Part shown: positions 51,291-60,800 of the stretch, one piece after another | Numbering within the stretch: the stretch's first letter is position 1 | How the letters are laid out: each line of letters starts with the position of its first letter | The notes under the pieces: model-generated | What the model saw: only the letters and a program-made list of their open reading frames with translations | Told to the model about the DNA's origin: nothing | Databases searched by the model: none | DNA from: CAZPDM01 sp964585305 | GTDB taxonomy: Bacteria; Planctomycetota; Uabimicrobiia; Uabimicrobiales; JABWCH01 | Length of the DNA stretch: 64,000 nt | Assembly: GCA_964585305.1 (NCBI GenBank) | Contig: CAZPDM010000014.1 | Location: 1 to 64,000 of the forward strand | Direction of reading: 5' to 3' | Program-made: the position numbers and the translations under genes

Positions 51291-53030
51291 ATGCGTAGGT
51301 ATTTATTATATATTTTATTCTTTTTTCTTTTATTTGATTTGATGGGAGATTTCCTAGTTGCGCAGCAGTCTCGAAATACAAGTTTTATTGGGTACTATGA
51401 AATGGTGCCTGTGATCATTACAAATCCTTATAATAAAGATCGTCAGCTTAATATTGCTGAAGAAAGATTAGCTCATTTAATTTATGATGGTCTTTTGCTT
51501 CGTACTGTAGAAGAGGGTGATAATTATAATGGCATTGTAGAAATTAAAGATAGATATTTACCTAATTTAGCTGAAAAATGGGAAATGATTTTGGAAAAAG
51601 ATCGTTGTACATATTATTTTATGTTGCGTTCAGGGGTTAAATGGTCGGATGGAACAAGTCTTACAATTTCAGATATAACTGATTTTTATCAAAATTTAAA
51701 AGAATATTTAGCTAAACAACAAAATGATCAGTCTGCAGATGAGATGTTATATGAAAAAGTAATTCCTTATGAAGAGTTACCAGATTATATGTTTTCAGGA
51801 CTCATTTCTAATAAAGAAAAACAAAGATGCTTTGGATTCCAATTTCCTAAAGGAAAAGCTATATTTACCTCTATTTTTTCATATCCTATTGTTCCAGCAA
51901 AGGCTTTTAGAGGTGATTGGAAAGAACAGGAACCTATTGGAACTGGGCGTTATACAGTAAAGAAATTTATGACTCCAGGAAGTAATACTTCTGTTTGGGA
52001 ATTAGTGAAAAATACAAAGCATTTTTTATTTTCTAACAAATCAAATAAAAATAATATTGGGAAGATACGAATCTATTCTTTTTTTATTGAACCTAACATT
52101 AAAGATTTGGTCAATAATTTTGTAAAACGTAACCAATATAATTTAATCTTTCATCCGTCTTCAACATTTAGAAATTTACTTTCAAATATTGCAACGTTAA
52201 ATAAAGATTATAGCTATTATTCCTTTGATACAAATAATCATCATGCTCTCATTTTCAATTGTGAAAAAGATTGTTTTACGGGAGAAAAAGGAGTCATTCT
52301 TCGACGGGCTTTGAATACTCTTTGTGGGCGAGATCAAACTAGAGATCGGACTATAGATCCTCGCAGTATACTTTGGGGGGCGCATTTACCTGAAAATATG
52401 AAAAAGGATATTTTTGAAGGCTCTTGGAATGAAACAGTTGCTTTAAATATTTTAAAAGAAGGCGGGTATGATATTGTCTTTGAAGATAAACAAAAAAAAT
52501 CAATTGATGAAAAAACAAAAAAACATCTTAGTCTTAAGTTATATGTTGTTGCAGAAGAAAAAGATATTTTAAACAAAATTAGTCAAAGCATTGAGATACC
52601 ATTTAAAAGAATTGGAATCGATATTGAAGTAAAACAAATTTCTATGAAAGAGATGTTGGAAAATATTACAAAATTTTCAGAAGAAAAAAATTTATTGCCT
52701 AGTAGAGATTGGGATTTGTGTTATTGGTCTTTTGCTACAGTAGGGCTATCTAAATTTGATGAAATTGGTGTGAAAAATTATGGAAATTTTAGAGGCGATA
52801 AAACATTAAGTGAAGAAATGAAGAATATACAAACTTTACCAGGGTTGGGTGGCTATATGAAAGCCGCAAAAAAAATTCTAAAGTATTGCTTAGAGAATCC
52901 TCCTACTATTGAAATGTTTAAAATTAAAAGTGAACTTTATGGGGATATAAATCTTAAAATCCCTGATAAATTGATCAGTGGTCGTATCAATCTTTTTAGC
53001 ATGGTACATGAATGGTATTACGAAGATTAG
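51291..53030 (+). CDS. Family-5 extracellular solute-binding protein (oligopeptide type)
   Basis: 579 residues from ATG 51291 (AAGGAGAA upstream; the frame opens at 51174 but that part crosses a hairpin). After a signal segment (LLYILFFFLLFDLMGDFLVA) the chain shows SBP_bac_5 features: ERLAHLIYDGLLLRTVEEG, the LPNLAEKWEMI block and YYFMLRSGVKWSDGTSLTIS, then later EEKDILNKISQSIEIPFKRI, GIDIEVKQISM and WDLCYW, all as in OppA or DppA. It should capture a peptide or similar ligand outside the inner membrane. The matching permease and ATPase parts occur further along (54970 and 61663), with VWA and CxxH-repeat genes between them. Confidence 0.9.
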   Translation: MRRYLLYILFFFLLFDLMGDFLVAQQSRNTSFIGYYEMVPVIITNPYNKDRQLNIAEERLAHLIYDGLLLRTVEEGDNYNGIVEIKDRYLPNLAEKWEMILEKDRCTYYFMLRSGVKWSDGTSLTISDITDFYQNLKEYLAKQQNDQSADEMLYEKVIPYEELPDYMFSGLISNKEKQRCFGFQFPKGKAIFTSIFSYPIVPAKAFRGDWKEQEPIGTGRYTVKKFMTPGSNTSVWELVKNTKHFLFSNKSNKNNIGKIRIYSFFIEPNIKDLVNNFVKRNQYNLIFHPSSTFRNLLSNIATLNKDYSYYSFDTNNHHALIFNCEKDCFTGEKGVILRRALNTLCGRDQTRDRTIDPRSILWGAHLPENMKKDIFEGSWNETVALNILKEGGYDIVFEDKQKKSIDEKTKKHLSLKLYVVAEEKDILNKISQSIEIPFKRIGIDIEVKQISMKEMLENITKFSEEKNLLPSRDWDLCYWSFATVGLSKFDEIGVKNYGNFRGDKTLSEEMKNIQTLPGLGGYMKAAKKILKYCLENPPTIEMFKIKSELYGDINLKIPDKLISGRINLFSMVHEWYYED

Positions 53031-53064
53031 AATTTTGCCTATATTTAGAAAAGGAATGTAAAAC

Positions 53065-54888
53065 ATGAAAATATATACCATAAAAATATTGATAATCTTG
53101 ATATATTTTATTTCTTGTACTTATGGACAAAATTCTGTATTTGTAGAATATCCACAAAAAACAACTCTTACTTTTCAACCAATGGTAGAAAAAGATATTC
53201 CTAATACTATTGGAGCAAGCAATTATAAAGTCTATTTTATTTTTCAGTCGAACTCTCCTGAAAATAATATACAATTTAATAGTATTGCACAAGCTCTAAC
53301 TGAAAAAAATCAACTTGATATTAGATTGCTTAAAGGCGATAGATTTCTTATGCAAAATAAATCCCCTAACAAATGGCTTTTCATTCCTTTTGGATTTCGC
53401 TATCCTCTTCCAGAACCACACCAAGATAAAAGTTTGTATTTTTTTCAAGATTTTTTCACAGATTCCGACAACAATGTTTATTCACCTATGCTTGGTGCCG
53501 CGCTTGATAATAGCATTATCAAGGTTTTATCTCGGCATCGTGCTATAGAAATTCTAGAAAACATCAAATTTGAAAAAGAGCAAAAAAAAGTAGTTCGAAC
53601 AAGCCATGTTGCAGTATTATTAGATATTTCAGGTTCGATGGCAGATAAAGAAAAACTTACCAAAGCAAAAGAAGCTGTAAAAAAATTGATTGACAGCTAT
53701 AGGGAGCAAGAAAATTTTTCTATAAGTATTATTACTTTTGCAACTACTGCTGATATTGTTCTCCCTTTGACCTTGGCCAGTAAAATTGATTGCGACGAAA
53801 TTTTAGATCCTATTGTTGCTCAAATGGAAGAAGATTTAGTTGAAAAAAAAGAAACTATAAATGGGAAAGAATGTGTTTCTCTTGTCTATACAAATCCTGG
53901 TTTTACAAATATGGCAGCAGCTTTTAATCTTGTTTATAACAAAGTTTTAATTATGGATAAAGATGAGTTAGATAATGATATAGAACGTCATATTGTTTTA
54001 ATATGTGATGGATTACCTATAGTAATTGAAGGAACATCTTTTACCAGAAAAAAAATTATTGAATGTTTTAAAAAAGAGCAAAATAAAACAATTCAAGCAT
54101 CTCAAAAATGTCAAAGAATTGGAATAAAAGTAAACAGTTTTTTAAGTTTTACTGAACAAGAAAATAAAGATCCTTATGCTGCATATCGAAGTTTTGAACT
54201 AGAAGAAAGAGAATATAAAGGATTGCCTTCTCAAGAAGAATTCTTTAAAAAAATCAGTACTGAATATACAACAATTGTTCCAGAAAAACTTCCTAATGTT
54301 GTATTAGTTAAAATAGGGGAATTAAAAGACGAGATAAAAGATAACCCGCTTTCTCCTTACTGGATTTCTAAAGAAACTATTGAAGAATTGACTGGACAGA
54401 CAAAAGATGCTGAAAGAATAAAAAAAGAAGAAGAAGCTGCAAGAGCTTTAAAAAAAATTCAAGACGAATTTGAAAGAAATATTCTTAATGAAATTCGCAA
54501 CAACTCTCGTGATCTTGTTGGGATTTTTATGTTAGAAAATGATAATGAAATCGTAATGTTAGACTGGTTTAATCCAACTTCATTATTGCAGTCTGCTAAC
54601 TATGAACTTAGCCGTCGTTATGCTTCTTATGCCATTGGATTAAATCGTATTATTTCTCCTGATGCAGAACAAAATTCTACACTAGATCTTGCTAAAATTT
54701 TGCAAATGTTTCTTAATTCTGCAAAACCTGGGGAAAATCGAAACTATACTAGCCAAGAAATTTGTAGACAGGATGCAGGAGATTACCAATATCAACTACG
54801 ATACGTTTCCTTTGCCCGAGGAAGATTTATTGGCTATTATTCTGGTTTAAAAAATAATATATTTCATTTTCATTTACTGAGAAATTAA
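53065..54888 (+). CDS. Exported von Willebrand factor A protein with intact MIDAS
   Basis: 607 residues with AAAAGGAA upstream. An N-terminal hydrophobic signal (IYTIKILIILIYFIS) is followed by a beta-rich region and a VWA domain from about 177. The metal site reads LDISGSM near 185-191 (D-x-S-x-S), with later Thr in NPGFTNMAAAFN and Asp in ICDGLP, so the MIDAS looks complete. C-terminal parts (about 440-607) include a helical segment (KKEEEAARALKKIQDEFERN) and a conserved end. A Cys at position 18 (FISC) could be a lipid site. The gene at 56151 looks like a diverged paralogue. It lies 34 nt after the solute-binding protein, so co-transcription is likely. Function may be protein-protein adhesion or assembly at the transporter. 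Confidence 0.85.
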   Translation: MKIYTIKILIILIYFISCTYGQNSVFVEYPQKTTLTFQPMVEKDIPNTIGASNYKVYFIFQSNSPENNIQFNSIAQALTEKNQLDIRLLKGDRFLMQNKSPNKWLFIPFGFRYPLPEPHQDKSLYFFQDFFTDSDNNVYSPMLGAALDNSIIKVLSRHRAIEILENIKFEKEQKKVVRTSHVAVLLDISGSMADKEKLTKAKEAVKKLIDSYREQENFSISIITFATTADIVLPLTLASKIDCDEILDPIVAQMEEDLVEKKETINGKECVSLVYTNPGFTNMAAAFNLVYNKVLIMDKDELDNDIERHIVLICDGLPIVIEGTSFTRKKIIECFKKEQNKTIQASQKCQRIGIKVNSFLSFTEQENKDPYAAYRSFELEEREYKGLPSQEEFFKKISTEYTTIVPEKLPNVVLVKIGELKDEIKDNPLSPYWISKETIEELTGQTKDAERIKKEEEAARALKKIQDEFERNILNEIRNNSRDLVGIFMLENDNEIVMLDWFNPTSLLQSANYELSRRYASYAIGLNRIISPDAEQNSTLDLAKILQMFLNSAKPGENRNYTSQEICRQDAGDYQYQLRYVSFARGRFIGYYSGLKNNIFHFHLLRN

Positions 54889-54916
54889 GTTTAAAATATA
54901 TCTCCAATCAGCAAAA

Positions 54917-54943
54917 ATTCCCATGCTTTTTTTGCATGGGAAT
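54917..54943. terminator. Hairpin between VWA and OppB-like genes
   Basis: ATTCCCATGC (54917-54926) and GCATGGGAAT (54934-54943) form a perfect 10-bp stem with an all-T loop. A-runs on both sides mean it would act better on the minus strand; on the plus strand it may only modulate or process the message. Confidence 0.55.
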
Positions 54944-54969
54944 AAAAAAGTTATGCGCAAGGAAATGTT

Positions 54970-55887
54970 ATGAGATTTCATCCTAAATTATTTCAATTTT
55001 TAATTCGTGAAAATTGGAAATGTTGGCAACAATTTTTACATTTTAGCGCATTATGGATACTTATCTTAGTTTCCCTTATTTTACTTTTCCCCTATTATTG
55101 TCGCATAGTAAATCCAAATTTGTTTTCAGAATCTGCACAAAAAATTTTTGGGACAGATGAAATCAACTACTATACTAAAATTGGTTTGCTTATTCATGAT
55201 ATTATAGTAGATATAAAATATAATACGGAAACTCATAATTTTATTCAGCTAACAAATCAAACTGTTTTCTTTACGATTATTTGCTTGATTATTACTAATT
55301 ATATTTTATATCGTCTTGCACGATTGCGATATTATTCCGAAATGGTAAGATTAAAGTTTGTTTTTTTCTTGCTCGGATGTGTACCCCCATTTTTTATTGC
55401 AATTATTATGCGCCAATTTCCTTTTTGGAGTTCAATTAAATATATATTAGGTGCATTCTGTTTGATTGTATTTAATCTAGGATTATTTTGGAATCACTTT
55501 GATGATCAACTTAAAACATTTTATAGTAACGAATGGAATATGCTTCGAAGTTTGCATGTTAAAGAATGGAATATTGTAGAAAGTTTTGTTCATAATCATA
55601 AGTTGTTTTCTTTTATTAAATCTCAATTTATTTTTATGTTTCCAGAAATGTTTGCAATTGAATATATTTTTGAACTTCCCGGAATATCTGGAATTTTTAT
55701 AGAAGGGACTTTACGTCAATCTTTTAGAATGTGGTATATTTTATATCCTTTACTTTTTCAATTATTTTTGTATTGGTTATTTCTAGCTATTATTGCGTCT
55801 GCTTTTTTTGCAGCAGCAAAAACTTTGCTGAATTACCATCGTTATCTTCAAAGAGTTGCTATGGCTGAAAAATTAGATTTATCCTAA
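54970..55887 (+). CDS. OppB/DppB-like ABC transporter permease
   Basis: 305 residues, the same length as E. coli OppB (306), with about six transmembrane helices. The cytoplasmic coupling loop reads FPEMFAIEYIFELPGISGIF and resembles the EAA-type motif of oligopeptide permeases (ETIFSLPGLG in classical members), although weakly conserved. It should pair with a second permease half, possibly the N-terminal region of the 61663 protein, to form the channel. Neighbours: the solute-binding protein and first VWA gene upstream, repeat copy 3 and the second VWA gene downstream. Sequence drift from OppB is substantial, so the assignment rests on topology, length, the loop and context. Confidence 0.75.
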   Translation: MRFHPKLFQFLIRENWKCWQQFLHFSALWILILVSLILLFPYYCRIVNPNLFSESAQKIFGTDEINYYTKIGLLIHDIIVDIKYNTETHNFIQLTNQTVFFTIICLIITNYILYRLARLRYYSEMVRLKFVFFLLGCVPPFFIAIIMRQFPFWSSIKYILGAFCLIVFNLGLFWNHFDDQLKTFYSNEWNMLRSLHVKEWNIVESFVHNHKLFSFIKSQFIFMFPEMFAIEYIFELPGISGIFIEGTLRQSFRMWYILYPLLFQLFLYWLFLAIIASAFFAAAKTLLNYHRYLQRVAMAEKLDLS

Positions 55888-55915
55888 TTTTTAATAAAAA
55901 GACACTAAGTGGTTT

Positions 55916-56093
55916 GTCAACTAAATTGCTGGACATATTTTCCTTATCCTAGTGCACTAGTCCACGCACGTTAGTGCATGGTAGGAATTAACCCAGAATT
56001 AACCCGTCGTTTATAGATAGGAAGCTTTAATGAAAAAAAAATTGCAGCAGTGGGTTTAATTCCTCACAGTTGAGTCTCAAACACCTAGTTGGC
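55916..56093 (+). repeat. Dispersed palindromic intergenic repeat, copy 3
   Basis: Ends GTCAACTAAATT and CCTAGTTGGC are imperfect terminal inverted repeats. It shares blocks with copy 2 (CATGGTAGGAATTAA, AATTGCAGCAG, AATTCCTC) and has an extra internal hairpin TGCACTA/TAGTGCA not present in copy 2, as well as a duplicated GAATTAACCC. The reading frame of the downstream VWA gene is open into its right end. Confidence 0.85.
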
Positions 56094-56150
56094 TTATTTT
56101 TTAGTCCAAAAACTTTTGTTCATTCATTTATTAAAAAAGGAATATTAAGT

Positions 56151-57797
56151 ATGCTCATTATATTACGCTGGAAAATATTATGGTTGAGCTTGATGTTTGT
56201 TTTTCTCTCTACGATTATATCTCAAAATATATCTTTGCCAGGTTTTCCCACATTAAAAATAATAGAACAACCATTTGAATTAACAAAATCTATAAAACTG
56301 TATCTATGTAAATTTGACAAAAAAAATAAACCATCTCTTGAAATGACTAGCAAAAATGTCCATGCTGAATTCCATAATGGCCATTTGCGTCTAGTCAAAA
56401 GTAAAGCAGGAAAGAATTTAATATATTGTCCGTTTGGCATGAAATTTTATCTAGAAAATCGTCCATCTGAATATTTTATTTTATTAAACGATTATATTGA
56501 TAATGGGTTAAATGCTTGTCCGGCTGCATTTGCTCAATTTAGTATTTCTGAAAAAATAGAAGAAGATGTTTCTATTGTTAGCCCACGTGTTTTGGTAGAA
56601 TTTATTACAACAGAAAAATGGGAAAATTATATTTCTTTAGAAAAACCTACTTGTTTACTTTTTTTAGTAGAAGCCTCGTCAATGATGGAAAGTGCAGCAA
56701 TAAACGACATCAAAGAGCAATTGCATGATTTTTTAGATTGGATTCAAGTGCAATCAAATTTATCTTCCTGTTCTAGATTTTCCATGATTCAGTATAGTAA
56801 AAATGTTCTAGCCTTAAGTAAAAATTGGATTTGTTTTCCCACAAATCCCAATAATTTTAAAAGAATATGCAACGCGCTAAAAATACCAATAGAAAAATCG
56901 AAAATAATTCGCTTGGACTTAGGTCTTTCCATGGCTATTTCAAAATTTGAAGAGGAAAAAAAACAGATAGAATCAAAAATAACTTCTTTTCAGAAAAATC
57001 TCATTATTATCTCCAATAATATGCCAAATTTAAAAGAGATTACTAATAATAGTAAAGATAATCTAAATTCTATAGAAATGTCTTTAAAATTAGCACAAGA
57101 ATCTATCAAAAAACTAAGAAAAAATGATATTTCTATTTATCTTTTTGATTTAAGAACAGATGAACAGCCATATTCTCAATATAATATTTCTAATATAACA
57201 ACTCTTCCTTTGCCACAAAAATTTTACGAAGCATTAGGAGTAGAATATATAAATTGCAAAACAGAAAATCTCAGCGAAAATATGAAAAAAATATTTGCCT
57301 ACAATTCCCATCAAGTGCTTCCTTCAAAATATGGTGAGTATATTACAGGAATGACACAAGAACAATGTGAACAGACGTTAAGAAAGTTAAAAAGTTTTTT
57401 GCTTGTAAGCAAAGATCCTGTGAATGGAATTTTATTAGTCTATGAAAACCAAAGAATAATTTATTGTGATCTTTATAATTCTGCTTCTCTTTTTAAAGAC
57501 TGCCAAGAAGTGATATTTGATCAAATTATATTCTTGTTACAGCACTATCAAGGCAATTTATCAGGAAGTGAATCCTCTTTAGATAACCTGGTATATGCTT
57601 GGCAAAGTGAAGTTACTAGCCAAATAGAAGAAAAAATTTTTTATAAGGATTGCTATATTAACTTGCCAATGGGAAACTATCGATTAAAGAAATTGGCAAC
57701 ATCTCTTAACTCTTTATATGGTTTTGCTTGTTTTTTAGGAGATAATTTGCAGCACATTTATATGATTGCAAGTACAGGCAGGATGGATCCCAAATAA
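56151..57797 (+). CDS. Exported VWA-like protein with degenerate metal site
   Basis: 548 residues from ATG 56151, preceded by AAAAAAGG. The frame is open back to a TTG at 56070, but those 27 codons come from repeat copy 3, so the later start is preferred. The N-terminus is a signal-like helix (IILRWKILWLSLMFVFLSTI). The VWA core is recognisable (LLFLVEASSMMESAAINDIK near 170) but the D-x-S-x-S metal motif reads VEASSM, and later metal residues are not clear, so metal-dependent binding is probably lost. The layout before and after (LIYCPFGMKFYLENRPSEYF versus LFIPFGFRYPLPEP in the 53065 protein) marks it as a paralogue of that gene. The two may form a heterodimer. Confidence 0.78.
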   Translation: MLIILRWKILWLSLMFVFLSTIISQNISLPGFPTLKIIEQPFELTKSIKLYLCKFDKKNKPSLEMTSKNVHAEFHNGHLRLVKSKAGKNLIYCPFGMKFYLENRPSEYFILLNDYIDNGLNACPAAFAQFSISEKIEEDVSIVSPRVLVEFITTEKWENYISLEKPTCLLFLVEASSMMESAAINDIKEQLHDFLDWIQVQSNLSSCSRFSMIQYSKNVLALSKNWICFPTNPNNFKRICNALKIPIEKSKIIRLDLGLSMAISKFEEEKKQIESKITSFQKNLIIISNNMPNLKEITNNSKDNLNSIEMSLKLAQESIKKLRKNDISIYLFDLRTDEQPYSQYNISNITTLPLPQKFYEALGVEYINCKTENLSENMKKIFAYNSHQVLPSKYGEYITGMTQEQCEQTLRKLKSFLLVSKDPVNGILLVYENQRIIYCDLYNSASLFKDCQEVIFDQIIFLLQHYQGNLSGSESSLDNLVYAWQSEVTSQIEEKIFYKDCYINLPMGNYRLKKLATSLNSLYGFACFLGDNLQHIYMIASTGRMDPK

Positions 57798-57818
57798 AAA
57801 AATTTTAGGAATATATTT

Positions 57819-60800
57819 ATGTTTGCTAAAGCTGATTTTAAATTTTATATTTTCATAATACTCATATTTGTACAATCATCATTTTTATGCGCACAACCTT
57901 ATCAATATAATCCAAACGATGAATTTTCAAAAGAAATATTTGGAAATTTAGAAAAAGAGCCTATTCGTATTAAAGAAATTTTTTTTAAGAACTCATATAT
58001 CCCAATAACAATAGAAATAAATAATTCACTAGGAATTCCTGATTTTGCAGAAGGAGTAAAAGAAACTTTTGAAGATTATATCCAAAGACCAGTAAGTCTG
58101 CTGTCTTATGGAGAAAATTTTACCTATTTAAAAATAAATGAAAACTCTTCTAGTAATGACTATTTAAAAATAACAATAAAAATAGAACAATTTGATACAA
58201 CAAAATATAAGATAATTTTACAAGCCCAGATGCAGAAAAATATGCCAAAACAACCAGCAGACTATAATATTTACTTAAATAAATGTGGAAGTCCAGATTG
58301 CTCAAGATTAGAAAGATTTAATGGATATTGTAAGCAACATCGCTACAGTTGTTCCAAAGATAATTGTATCAATCGTACTTCTGTTTTTGGCGGAGTTTGT
58401 GAAAGACATAGTCAAATAGCAACATCTAGCGATAAATGTGAATATATTTACTCAAATAATGCTAGATGCACAAAACCTGTTTTGTTAAGTTATAAATTTT
58501 GCTCGGAACATAAATGCATATATTCTGGATGTCCTAATGTAAGAAAATTTGATAGTGATGGTTTTGAACCTATTCGAGAGACATCTAAATTGTATTGTGA
58601 AGAACATCGGTATTCTTGTAAATCGTGTAAAAATAGAATTGCTTCTCCTAAAAGTTATTGTCAAAAATGCCTAAATAATATAAATTCGATTACATGTTTA
58701 CATTGCAGAAAACCTATCAAAGCTGTTATTCTTGACGGAGAAGTAAAGTATGGAGAGTATTGCATCGATCATAGCTGCAAGCTAAAAGGCTGTTTAAATA
58801 AACGTCTTAATTATAGTATTTATTGTGAAGAACATTTATATCCTTGTGCGAACAAACGATTTTGTTCAAATGCTGAAGAAAATCGTGTAGCTAAAAATAT
58901 AGATTTTTGTTCCTCTTGTCAAAAAACAAACACACAAACATCATTTTCAAATACTACATACTGTAAATTTCCAGGATGTAATAAAAACCCAAAAGAAGGC
59001 AGTTTATATTGCAGAGATCATTCTTGTATACATTGTGAAAATGCAAGAAAATATCCTAGTTTTTATTGTGGGGATCATTGTTGTAGTGTAGAAGGTTGTT
59101 CGGAACGTAGAAAAGATTTAAACACAGGGTTTTATTGTATCAAGCATAGCTGTGTAAAAGAAGGGTGCTATGAATTTAAATATCAAAATAATTATTATTG
59201 TTATGAACACTATAAAAATCCGGCAGCAGAAAATAAACTTCCTTCTACACCTGCTTCTACATTTAACCAAACAAAATGTACTTTTCCAAATTGTTCGGCA
59301 TATACACCAAATAAATATTGTGATAAACATTCTTGTAAAGAAGAAAATTGCCAAAAATCTGTAAAGATATATAATAAGAAGGATAAAAAAGACGAAATTA
59401 TTTTAGGCAAATATTGTGAAGATCATAGTTGTGAGGTAAAAAATTGTTTAAATAAAAAATCTTCAAATAGCAAATATTGTGAGACTCATGGATGTACAGA
59501 CGAAAATTGCCCAAACCTTAGAAAATTTTATAATAAGAATAATCAACAATATATAGGAAGATATTGCATTGCTCATTCTTGTAATATCGAAGGTTGTTTG
59601 CAACATAAAGTTGCTAAGGGAAATTATTGTGATAAACATACTTGTAAAATGGATGGATGTTACAAACTAAAAAAAGACAAGAGTGATTATTGTGAAGAAC
59701 ACTCATGTAAAGATCCTACATGTAATGAAATAGTGAAATCCTATATGTATAATAATCAAAAATATTATACACAATATTGTGATAGGCATAATTGCGAAGT
59801 TTTTGGTTGCTTAGAACCTAAAGGAATTGGGAAATATTGTACTGCTCATACTTGCACAATTTCTAAATGCCCGAATTTGAAAAAACTTTGTACTAAAGAT
59901 GGAAAAAGATATTTTTCTAATTATTGTGAAGTGCATAGTTGCGAAGTTCCACTTTGTCCAGATATAAAAAAATCAAATAGTAAATATTGCAGCAATCATA
60001 CTTGCGATACAATATCATGTTTTAACCCAGTAAAATTTTTGGGAAATCCTCAAAGCAAAAATTGCACAAATCACAGTTGCTTAGAGAGAAAGTGTCCCCT
60101 TTCCAAAAAAGCAGGTAGTGAGTATTGCGAAAATCATTCTTGTTTACTTTGTGGTAATCCTAGAAAACATGAAGATGGCCAATATTGCGAAGATCATAGT
60201 TGTAAAGTATGCCTAGAGCAAAAACAAGAAAATAGCGATTACTGTTTGAAACATGGTTGCAAAATTTGCGGAAAGAATAAAAAAGATATTCGCGGAGATT
60301 ATTGTGTGGAACATAGTTGTAAATTTTGCTTAGAGCCTAGAAAACAAGATCGATCTGAAGTGGGGGAATATTGTATTCAACATAGCTGTAAATCATGTCT
60401 CAAAGAAAAGAAAAAATCATGTGAATATTGTGTAGATCATAGTTGCGCTAAAGAAACTTGCCCCAATCCTAAAAAAACTGGAAGTGCTTACTGCGATAAG
60501 CATACATGCCAATATGGTGATTGTCTAAATAAAGCTGAGTTTTTAGACAATGGACAAAAATCGGAAAATGGAAAATATTGCAGCAAGCATCAATACAAAT
60601 GCTCGGACAAATCTAATCAATGTACGCATCGTCTGGATAGGAAGTTTTGCTCGGAACATGAAGGCCTTCTATATATGAAAGAAGATTTTAACAAGTTTTA
60701 TAGTTTTGAGCAGCCCATTGATAATTATATTGTTTCAGATGACTTAAAAAATATTATCTTTAGTTCTGGAAAAGAGAAGTATGCAATTGATGATAAAGGA

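Noticed and set aside
59118..59410. Overlapping open frames on both strands inside the CxxH-array gene
   Set aside because: They arise from the repetitive codon pattern of the Cys/His array; composition and lack of start signals argue against them.
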